Below are positions 53,542 to 60,471 of a stretch of 64,000 nt of DNA, in pieces (positions within the stretch are counted from its first letter, which is position 1; each line of letters opens with the position of its first letter). Origin of the DNA: Candidatus Bathyarchaeota archaeon. GTDB taxonomy: Archaea > Thermoproteota > Bathyarchaeia > Bathyarchaeales > Bathycorpusculaceae. Where the stretch lies: positions 1-64,000 of the forward strand of contig JAMDCQ010000013.1 of NCBI GenBank assembly GCA_023488905.1. The letters run 5' to 3'. The notes beneath the pieces are model-generated. The model was given only the letters and a program-made list of their open reading frames with translations, did not search any database and was not told the DNA's origin. The translations under genes were made by a program, and so were the position numbers.

Positions 53542-53997
53542 ATGGCAAACGATGAACTCGAAGGCAACACATTAAGCGTCTACGCATACATCATCCGTGC
53601 AGACAAGCCAGTGGGAACCAGAGACGTAACCAGAGGAGCAGAACTCAGCAGCACCAGCGTCGCATTCCGTCACTTGCAGAAACTTGAAAACATGGGTTTA
53701 ATCGAGAAGAACAGCTACGGCGACTATGTCCTTCGAGAGAAAGCAAACATCAATGGGCACGTGTGGGTCGGCAAAAACCTCGTACCCAGATTGATGTTTT
53801 ACTCCTTCTTTTTTATGGGCGCATTCGCCGCAGAAGTAGGATTAATTATGCTGAGTTTAGTAATTAAGGGTTTAGTTGTGCAGAGCAGCTTCTATTTTTT
53901 GACGGGGATGACGGCGGTGGCTATGGTTCTGTTTTTGTTTGAGGGGTTGGCGCTGAATCGAAAACTAAAACCAAAACATGAATCCGAGGGAACATGA
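53542..53997 (+). CDS. Winged-helix regulator with two C-terminal membrane helices
   Basis: 151 residues: a winged helix-turn-helix (VGTRDVTRGAELSSTSVAFRHLQKLENMGLIEKNSYGDYVL) then two membrane helices (LMFYSFFFMGAFAAEVGLIML and SFYFLTGMTAVAMVLFLFEGL). A one-component, membrane-tethered regulator. Its ATGA stop-start overlap with a 43-residue ORF suggests co-translation. Confidence 0.75.
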   Translation: MANDELEGNTLSVYAYIIRADKPVGTRDVTRGAELSSTSVAFRHLQKLENMGLIEKNSYGDYVLREKANINGHVWVGKNLVPRLMFYSFFFMGAFAAEVGLIMLSLVIKGLVVQSSFYFLTGMTAVAMVLFLFEGLALNRKLKPKHESEGT

Positions 53998-54125
53998 TGG
54001 GTAACAAAGTGATTCTGGCAGCGATTAAACAAGCATTAAGCACCGCCGCAGAGTACATCCTCCATGTTAACTACGACGCGGAGGGCAATCCAGTTTTGAA
54101 GGTAGCGCCCGCAACCAAGTTTATG
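53994..54125 (+). CDS. Microprotein, 43 residues, coupled to the membrane regulator
   Basis: The ATG overlaps the regulator stop (ATGA). The protein reads MMGNKVILAAIKQALSTAAE, then YILHVNYDAEGNPVLKVAPA with a short end. An amphipathic helix then a strand-turn-strand. Short but the coupling and codon use make it plausible. Unknown function. Confidence 0.5.
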
Positions 54126-54235
54126 ACAGACAGCCGTATTGAAAGCTGATCAACGCGATTTTCGCTTTTAAATAACAGGCGATCAAAAATTTGTTTGTTT
54201 GGCTATAGGTTAGGTGTTGCGTTAAACGTGCTTTT

Positions 54236-54532
54236 TTACCGTCTGGGGGGGTCCCTCTATAGGTTTCTGCATACATCTGATATTTGGATCCTAATATGAT
54301 GGCGAAAAACGCACCCAGCGATGCGCTTTGCGTGGTGTCTGTTGCGTTTTCCGTGAAACAGCAAAAGTCAACAAACCCAAAACCACACACCTCTCAGAAG
54401 CAACTTCCCCTCCCTCATCGGTAGATCAATATTTGGCAGAGTTTTGTTTTGTGGACTCTTATGTTGTGTAGTTTAATTTCCCTAAACAAAGACTAAAATC
54501 CAGAATAATTCGATTTTTTGATCTACTAATAA
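54236..54532 (+). repeat. Repeat-rich spacer with dispersed element copy F
   Basis: GGGGGGGTCCCTCTATAGGT at 54246 belongs to the second family. The element copy F has ends TCATCGGTAGATCAAT (54415-54430) and TTTTTTGATCTACTAATAAG (54515-54534), with C-rich and G-rich flanks CCCCTCCC and GGGATGGGG extending the inverted repeat outward. It has lost the hairpin half. The outer flank CTCTACACAGAGATGTCGCG mirrors ACGTCTCTGCCACTACACC near copy A, showing the repeat unit is larger than the ends. Confidence 0.75.
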
Positions 54533-54626
54533 GGGATGGGGCCTCTACACAGAGATGTCGCGTGATCCCAACAGGGCAAAATTTCACTAAAAAATGGCGA
54601 TAAACGTGGGTTTACCCGCGTTTGGA

Positions 54627-54803
54627 TTATTGGACTAATTCCGCGTCCGCGGCGCCAGCAACTAAAGCAGTTATCCTGACTTTCACATGCTCATGGAGCT
54701 TGGCGCCCTTAATGAAGACAGGAAAATTCTTGATCTTCGCAACCCCTTCACCGTTAGGAGCAACATCAAAAATGTCCACTTCAAATTCTTCCCCAATTTC
54801 CAT
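54627..54803 (-). CDS. TRAM-domain protein, basic N-terminus without start codon
   Basis: From ATG 54803 the 58 residues (MEIGEEFEVDIFDVAPNGEG, then VAKIKNFPVFIKGAKLHEHVKVRI...) form a single TRAM domain, an RNA-binding beta-barrel used as an RNA chaperone in archaea. In the same frame, 23 further codons upstream encode SPKKRAPRNAKNKGRGVAYP, a basic tail typical of archaeal TRAM proteins, but no ATG, GTG or TTG precedes it; a stop is at about 54873. The protein may start internally at 54803, or by an unusual codon. This gene is easily missed because of its size. Confidence 0.78.
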   Translation of the reverse strand: MEIGEEFEVDIFDVAPNGEGVAKIKNFPVFIKGAKLHEHVKVRITALVAGAADAELVQ

Positions 54804-54939
54804 AGGGTAAGCGACGCCTCTGCCCTTGTTTTTAGCGTTTCTGGGAGCTCGTTTTTTGGGACTTAAAGCATATCATCCTCGGTTAACAATAATGATTAAT
54901 CGAGTTGCATAAGGCTTTTGCTTTTAGAGATAAACGTAA

Positions 54940-55016
54940 TGGTGGGCCCGAGGTGATTTGAACACCTGACCAACAGATTATGAGTCTGGCGCTCTACCTA
55001 ACTGAGCTACGGGCCC
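54940..55016 (-). tRNA. tRNA-Met(CAT), elongator type
   Basis: On the minus strand: acceptor GGGCCCG pairs with CGGGCCC, then A and CCA encoded. D arm GCTC ... GAGC, anticodon stem CCAGA/TCTGT with loop CTCATAA, T arm AGGTG-TTCAAAT-CACCT. The anticodon is CAT. The loop CTCATAA and ordinary D arm favour elongator methionine rather than initiator (no GGG/CCC stack in the anticodon stem); tRNA-Ile2 with a lysidine-type C cannot be ruled out from sequence. No intron. Confidence 0.93.
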
Positions 55017-55184
55017 ACATTTGGCGCTCGTAATATTGCTGTTTCTGAATAGATTTAAACGTTTTTCAGGGCCGATGCGGTCTCGTTAATTCATGCTTCA
55101 ACGGCAGGTTAGGGCCGGGTAGATTTGGGTAAAACTACATAAGCCAAAACAGTGTTAGCCCAAAGTTAAGTGAGTTGCCAGCCG

Positions 55185-55367
55185 ATGAACCGAAAAATAA
55201 TCGTGCTTGACATTGTAGTGGCACTTCTCGTTAGCTCAGTAGCAGCAGTTTTAATCAGCGGGGCCTTTAGCCCAAAAAACGGGGAGTTCTATGTTGGCGT
55301 AACCTATGGTGGCGACAACGTAGAAGACGCCAAACTGCTAATAGACAAAGTCAACAGTATAAAGTGA
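55185..55367 (+). CDS. Short secreted protein or truncated N-terminus of a larger one
   Basis: About 60 residues from ATG 55185: a signal anchor (VLDIVVALLVSSVAAVLI) then GEFYVGVTYGGDNVEDAKLL and a stop. The GVTYGGDNVEDAKLLIDKV sequence resembles the beginning of long archaeal surface proteins, so this may be a broken gene. A downstream remainder is not visible before purC. Confidence 0.5.
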   Translation: MNRKIIVLDIVVALLVSSVAAVLISGAFSPKNGEFYVGVTYGGDNVEDAKLLIDKVNSIK

Positions 55368-55413
55368 TATAAAGGCAAAAACGGATAATCACAGCAACTA
55401 AGAGGAGACACAG

Positions 55414-56472
55414 ATGGGCAGCGTCAAAGATTTACAAATATTAACTAAACCAACCCAAACCGCTATGGGCACAGGCAGATTCCTGTTTTCTGACAGATAC
55501 AGCGTTTTTGACTGGGGCGAAATGCCCGACCACATCGACGGCAAAGGCGCTGCATTGTGCCTCATGGGCGCTTACTGTTTTGAGCAACTAGAAAAGCTTG
55601 GCGTCAAAACACATTACCGAGGATTAGTAAACTCAGCGGGTAAGGCGGTCAGGCTTGACGAACTCAGGGACCCATCAAGCATTATGGAAGTCGCGCTCGT
55701 CAACGTTTACAGTCCTAAAACAAGCGTTGTAAACCGGAAAATAGTGCATGACTACAGCGTCTACACATCCAGCCTAAAAAACTGCCTCATCCCACTGGAA
55801 ATCATCTACCGCAACGGGTTGCCAGAAGGCTCATCAGTGTTCAAGCGGTTAGCACAAGGCAAAGCAACCTTAGCAGACCTCGGGTTAGATCACCAGCCAA
55901 AACCAGGCGAAACCCTCACTAAACCCATCTTCGACGTAAGCACTAAGCTGGAAGAGACCGACCGCTACGTCACATGGACTGAGGCACAGAAAATCGCAGG
56001 CTTAACCGACCCGGAAGTATCCGACATCAAATCGGTCCTCCTAAAAGCTGACGAAACCATAACCAAAGCCGCCTCAAACGCAGGTCTAGTGAATGAGGAT
56101 GGCAAAATCGAGTTAGCCTTCGACGACCAACGCAAACTCATGCTCGTAGATGTGTTAGGCACATTGGATGAGTGCCGCTTCACATTTGGCGGGATCCATG
56201 TAAGCAAAGAAGTGGCAAGGCAATTCTACAAAAAAACCCCATGGTACAATGACTTGGAGCAAGCCAAAAGGGACGCGGAAGTCAAAGGCGTGCAGGATTG
56301 GAAGTCGCTTTGCAAGTCTCAGCCTCCTAAACTTGACCCCAAACTTAAAACCATCATAAGCCAAATGTACATGTCGGTGGCTAATGAGATGAGCGGCAAA
56401 AAAATCTTCGACACGCTAGCATTGCCCAGAGTTATTGATGATTATAAAGCGTTTATTGGTGAAAAAGCATGA
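55414..56472 (+). CDS. purC: SAICAR synthetase
   Basis: 352 residues, the long archaeal form. RFLFSDRYSVFDWGEMPDHIDGKG is the N-terminal ATP site with catalytic residues; LVNVYSPKTSVV, IPLEIIYRNGLPEGSSVFKRL and MLVDVLGTLDECRFTFGG follow. Makes SAICAR from CAIR, aspartate and ATP in purine synthesis. An AAGAGGAG Shine-Dalgarno is present. It heads an operon with two purP genes overlapping by 4 bases. Confidence 0.92.
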   Translation: MGSVKDLQILTKPTQTAMGTGRFLFSDRYSVFDWGEMPDHIDGKGAALCLMGAYCFEQLEKLGVKTHYRGLVNSAGKAVRLDELRDPSSIMEVALVNVYSPKTSVVNRKIVHDYSVYTSSLKNCLIPLEIIYRNGLPEGSSVFKRLAQGKATLADLGLDHQPKPGETLTKPIFDVSTKLEETDRYVTWTEAQKIAGLTDPEVSDIKSVLLKADETITKAASNAGLVNEDGKIELAFDDQRKLMLVDVLGTLDECRFTFGGIHVSKEVARQFYKKTPWYNDLEQAKRDAEVKGVQDWKSLCKSQPPKLDPKLKTIISQMYMSVANEMSGKKIFDTLALPRVIDDYKAFIGEKA

Positions 56473-57569
56473 ACATGCAAGACAAAATCAAACAAGTCCT
56501 AATGGATTACGACCCTGAGAAAGTACACATTGGGGTGCTGGGTTCACATTCTGCACTTGAGATTGCGTCAGGTGCTAAACAGGAAGGCTTCAAAACCGTC
56601 GTCGTATGCCAGAACGGCAGAGAAAAAACCTACGCACGCTACTACCGCAACGTGTTTGACGAATTCATTTTCCTCGACCAATTCTCGGACATAACCACGC
56701 CTGAAACGGTTAAGGAGTTGCAAGACCTTAACACGATTTTTGTCCCCAACCGCAGCTTCAGTGTATATGCAGGCTACGACGCGATTGAACAGAAATTCAC
56801 TATTCCGCTTATGGGCAACCGATATCTACTCAAAACAGAGGAACGTACAGCCCCAAAAAACCAGCTCTGGCTCCTAAAAGAAGCAGGCATACAAATCCCC
56901 AAAGCTTTCAAGTCACCCAAAGAAATCGACCGCCCAGTCATCGTCAAAGTCGCCGAGAAAGGCAGAACGATTGAGCGCGCCTTCTTCTATGCTTCTACGC
57001 CTGAAGAGTATGAGCGGGAAGCTGAGAAACGCATTAAAGCAGGCATAATCACCCGTGAAGCCCTTGAAGAATCAGTGATTGAAGAGTATGTGTTAGGTGC
57101 GAAATTTAACGCGAATTACTTCTATTCACCCTTAAACGATGACATTGACCTTTTGGGTTTTGATCGCCGCATCCAAACAGACCTCGACGGCGTCCTCGAT
57201 CTCCCCGCAAGAGAACAACTCGAACTCAACGTAGCAACACAGAACATCGAAATCGGCCACATGGGCGTTACCATGCGCGAAAGCCAGCTTGAAAAAATCT
57301 TTGGAGCCGCAGAACGCTGGGTGCAAATCTGCGCAAAAGAGTTCCCGCCAGGCATGATTGGTCTCTTCGCCTTACAGGGTGCAGTTACCAAGGACTTGCA
57401 GTTCCGAGTCTTCGACGTAAGCCCCCGAGTCCCAGGATGCCCATGCGTTGAACCGACCTCACCCTACATGAAATACAAATACGGCGTAGAAGTAGGTCCA
57501 GGCAAACGGGTCGCCATGGAAATTAAACGGGCAATCAGAAAACGCCGCCTATTGGAAGTTGTGACATGA
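56469..57569 (+). CDS. purP: FAICAR synthetase PurP (copy 1)
   Basis: 366 residues. IGVLGSHSALEIASGAKQEGFKTVVVC is the N-terminal PurP signature; KVAEKGRTIERAFFY, FNANYFYSPLNDDIDLLGFDRR, MIGLFALQGAVTKDLQFRVFDVSPR are the ATP-grasp-like core. PurP formylates AICAR with formate and ATP, avoiding folate. Overlaps purC by four bases and purP copy 2 by four. Confidence 0.9.
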   Translation: MNMQDKIKQVLMDYDPEKVHIGVLGSHSALEIASGAKQEGFKTVVVCQNGREKTYARYYRNVFDEFIFLDQFSDITTPETVKELQDLNTIFVPNRSFSVYAGYDAIEQKFTIPLMGNRYLLKTEERTAPKNQLWLLKEAGIQIPKAFKSPKEIDRPVIVKVAEKGRTIERAFFYASTPEEYEREAEKRIKAGIITREALEESVIEEYVLGAKFNANYFYSPLNDDIDLLGFDRRIQTDLDGVLDLPAREQLELNVATQNIEIGHMGVTMRESQLEKIFGAAERWVQICAKEFPPGMIGLFALQGAVTKDLQFRVFDVSPRVPGCPCVEPTSPYMKYKYGVEVGPGKRVAMEIKRAIRKRRLLEVVT

Positions 57570-58651
57570 TAGACAGCAAAGCCGTCGGCAGAATCATCGA
57601 TAAATATGACCAAACAAAACTTGCGATCGGCACGTTAGGCTCCCATAGTTCACTTAACATTTTCAAGGGTGCCAAAGAAGAAGGTTTCCGCACGGTTTGC
57701 ATCTGTAAAGAGAAAGATGTCATCATGTACCAGAAGTACCCGCTGGTTGACGAGTTAATCATAGTCAAAGACTTCACTGAATTGTTAAATGAGAAACTTC
57801 AAGAGCACCTCCGCAACCTAAACGTCGTTTTGATTCCACACGGTTCCTTTACCGCATACCTGAGCACTGAGCAATTAACTGACAACCTAAACGTACCCAT
57901 GATGGGCAACCGCCAATTGCTCCACTGGGAGGCTAACCGCAAATCACAGGAAGAATGGCTAAGACAAGCTGGACTGCGATTGCCAGCCACCTTCCAATCG
58001 CCAGATGACATCGACCGCCTAATAATCGCCAAACTCCAAGGCGCAAAAGGCGGCAGAGGATACTTCCTTGCCAATTCGCCCAAGAGCTTCTACAAGAAAG
58101 CAGACGAAATGATCAAACGCGGCTTAATTACCAAAGAAGACATCGACAAAATCCACCTGCAAGAATACGCTTTGGGCGTAAACGTTTACCCCAGCTACTT
58201 CAGCAGCATCCTAAACGACGACGTCGAATTGCTTGCAATGGACCGCCGCTACGAATCCGCAGTGGACAGCATCGGAAAAATCCCCGCTCAGGAACAACTC
58301 GAAATCGACGTAATCCCAACATACACAGTCGTCGGCAACTTCCCCATAGTACTTCGCGAATCGCTGCTGCCAGAAGTTATGCGCATGGGTGAAAAAGTAC
58401 ACAAAAAAGCACGCGAATTAGCCCCACCGGGTATTATCGGGCCTTTCTGCTTAGAAACCGTCATCACAGACGACCTCAAAATCTACTGCTTCGAAATCAG
58501 TGCGCGCATCGTTGCAGGCACAAACGTCGGCATCGGAACTTCGCCTTATGCTTACTTGCGGTACGGCGAGAACATGTACATGGGCAGACGCATTGCTATG
58601 GAACTAAAAGAGGCAGTGAAGCAGAAGCGGCTACACGAAGTCGTGGCATAA
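57566..58651 (+). CDS. purP: PurP paralogue (copy 2)
   Basis: 361 residues, same fold: IGTLGSHSSLNIFKGAKEEGFRTVCIC, KLQGAKGGRGYFL, VYPSYFSSILNDDVELLAMDRRYES, GPFCLETVITDDLKIYCFEISARIVAG. The GRGYF ATP loop matches the canonical PurP more closely than copy 1 (KGRTIERAFF). Many archaea carry two PurP; only one is a proven FAICAR synthetase. This arrangement leaves open which one is active. Confidence 0.88.
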   Translation: MIDSKAVGRIIDKYDQTKLAIGTLGSHSSLNIFKGAKEEGFRTVCICKEKDVIMYQKYPLVDELIIVKDFTELLNEKLQEHLRNLNVVLIPHGSFTAYLSTEQLTDNLNVPMMGNRQLLHWEANRKSQEEWLRQAGLRLPATFQSPDDIDRLIIAKLQGAKGGRGYFLANSPKSFYKKADEMIKRGLITKEDIDKIHLQEYALGVNVYPSYFSSILNDDVELLAMDRRYESAVDSIGKIPAQEQLEIDVIPTYTVVGNFPIVLRESLLPEVMRMGEKVHKKARELAPPGIIGPFCLETVITDDLKIYCFEISARIVAGTNVGIGTSPYAYLRYGENMYMGRRIAMELKEAVKQKRLHEVVA

Positions 58652-58658
58652 GTTGCAA

Positions 58659-59420
58659 TTATTCAAGACATCGCTGAAGTAAATCTTCAAAGTTTCTTCG
58701 GTTTCTCTCTTTCCTATATTTCCTCAAGGCAGCAACCAGTTCAGCTCTATTTCTGTCGCCTATGATTTGGGCGATTGCTTTACACACATCACTGTTGCCC
58801 TGAAACAGGTACTGGCAAACTGACGTAACGTTTGATGCGTTGCGTTGTGTACTTGCTGTTTCGAAATCCACAATAAACGGCTTATCTGTTCCGTCTACGA
58901 GGAGGTGTTTTGGGGCTTTGCTGAGTTCCCCATGGTCGAGGCTGATTTCGTCGAGTCGCCAACACTGCTCCAAAATGTCGGTTAAAATCTTACGGACGAC
59001 TGCTTTGTCTTTGTGTGTTTGAAGCCAAACCTCAAGCAAATCCCCATTGACGAGTTGCATTAACAGAAAATGTTTGGTTACTGCCCGAAACTTCGGGCCA
59101 ACACCAACGCTATTGGCTTTGCTGAGCAGTTCCGCTTCGCGCTCCAAGCTTTCCCGGTCCGAATCAACCCTCTGCATCTTAAGCGCCAACCGCTCGTTGC
59201 CCACACGCGCGACCACAACTATGCCGACATACCCCTTTCCCAGTACAGACAAAGTGAAAGCGGAGGCTTTACCGCTGAACTCCAACGCTTCAACGCCAAG
59301 CTTCTGCATCTCTTCGATGCGCACTTGGATTTCGCTGGGGCTTGCTCGTGGATAACAAACGACTGAAGCGTAAGGTTCCTCTTTGATTTGGCTTAAGGGA
59401 ATGATGGTTGATTTTGGCAT
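58659..59420 (-). CDS. Predicted Ser/Thr protein kinase (COG2112)
   Basis: About 253 residues from ATG 59420. A nucleotide loop GKGYVGIVVVARVGNERLALKMQR with the ATP lysine, EREAELLSKANSVGVGPKF, catalytic LDHGELSKAPKHLLVDG in place of HRD, and VDFETAST for DFG. Similar to the archaeal COG2112 lineage near RIO kinases. Convergent with purP by seven bases. The longer frame up to 59576 overlaps a divergent gene and is not used. Confidence 0.85.
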   Translation of the reverse strand: MPKSTIIPLSQIKEEPYASVVCYPRASPSEIQVRIEEMQKLGVEALEFSGKASAFTLSVLGKGYVGIVVVARVGNERLALKMQRVDSDRESLEREAELLSKANSVGVGPKFRAVTKHFLLMQLVNGDLLEVWLQTHKDKAVVRKILTDILEQCWRLDEISLDHGELSKAPKHLLVDGTDKPFIVDFETASTQRNASNVTSVCQYLFQGNSDVCKAIAQIIGDRNRAELVAALRKYRKERNRRNFEDLLQRCLE

Positions 59421-59553
59421 GGCGTTCCGCTCAAAACAGGGTCGCGAGGCAAAAAGCCTTTTCGTCTCTGCTCCGGGCAGTGTGTGTCCAAAAAATACGT
59501 CTCCACCCAAAAATAGCCACCTCAGCTTCCAATAAACCGAATAAGTGGATACT

Positions 59554-60213
59554 ATGCCTGTTAGTTCAGACGCCAAACATTACATTAAAAGCGTCGTCGT
59601 TGCCCTGTTAGGTGCGGTAGCGGCAGCGTTGGGAATAGTCGCTGTAGGGTTCTTCGGAGACTACTTCAAAGCTAATCCATTCTACGCCCCAATAATGATT
59701 ACAGGGTCATTAGGCATCGACGTTTTTGGCGCTATTGTACCTGTTATTGTAGGGTTAATTTGTGCAGTGCTATTGTTTGGGTTGCGTTTTCCTCCAAAAA
59801 AATTCGGAGTTGCTTTAGCCGCCTCGATCGTTTTGGCTTTCCTGTTGTCCCGTTTAACCGATGAAGGATTGGTGGGTTATCCCCTGCTTTTTGCTATCGC
59901 AACTGCGATTGTAATGGTTGCATTGAATTATTACTCAAATCCCTTTGCTACCCCTCAGAAAAAATTCCTTCCCTCTTTACTGCTTGCTCTTATTTGCGTT
60001 CCTCTATCCCTGATAGTTGTTGATTTAGCGTATTCTACCGTTTTTCCTAATTCCGTTTTAGGCGGCAATGGATTAACCGACGGCATCCTGATTTCTACCC
60101 TCTACGCGCCTTTCGTGTTGACAGCAGCCTTGTCTGTCGTTTCGTATGTGTCTGAGACGGTTTTGTTGATTAGAAAACAGCAGGTTGCATCCAAGAAGCA
60201 GCTAGGGACGTAA
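59554..60213 (+). CDS. Polytopic membrane protein, unknown
   Basis: About 219 residues, six predicted membrane helices (SVVVALLGAVAAALGIVAVGFF, IVPVIVGLICAVLLFGL, VALAASIVLAFLL, LFAIATAIVMVAL, LPSLLLALICVPLSLIVVDL, LTAALSVVSYVSETVLLI). No motif recognised. Precedes the repeat that abuts the EF-2 gene. Confidence 0.65.
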   Translation: MPVSSDAKHYIKSVVVALLGAVAAALGIVAVGFFGDYFKANPFYAPIMITGSLGIDVFGAIVPVIVGLICAVLLFGLRFPPKKFGVALAASIVLAFLLSRLTDEGLVGYPLLFAIATAIVMVALNYYSNPFATPQKKFLPSLLLALICVPLSLIVVDLAYSTVFPNSVLGGNGLTDGILISTLYAPFVLTAALSVVSYVSETVLLIRKQQVASKKQLGT

Positions 60214-60229
60214 TCAAACCCTATAGTTG

Positions 60230-60414
60230 AACAGCAGATCAAAGGTTAGTTGATTTGCTTGTGGCGCGCTTCACAACCAGCCTGCGACTTAGCAGAAGCG
60301 CAGAAAACGAAAAGCAGCCGCCCACAGACGCCGTTGGTTGTTGTTGTGTATAGGGGGTTTTCTGCAACAACTACTATAGAAAAAACAAACCAACCAACCT
60401 TTGAGCAACTGTTA
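60230..60414 (+). repeat. Dispersed element, copy G, abutting the EF-2 gene
   Basis: Ends AACAGCAGATCAAAGG and CCTTTGAGCAACTGTT are inverted repeats; hairpin CGTTGGTTGTTGTTG and CTGCAACAACTACTATAG at 60332-60380 with loop GTATAGGGGG. It lies 58 bases ahead of the EF-2 start and could affect its transcription. Confidence 0.85.
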
Positions 60415-60471
60415 AATAAAAAAGATAATATGCACGTCGGTTCCAACTATGGCTGTCTTACGGGTTACAAG

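Noticed and set aside
60250-60471. In-frame N-terminal extension of EF-2
   Set aside because: These codons lie within the dispersed repeat and its flank, and the family's start MPRFKQIP aligns at 60472.
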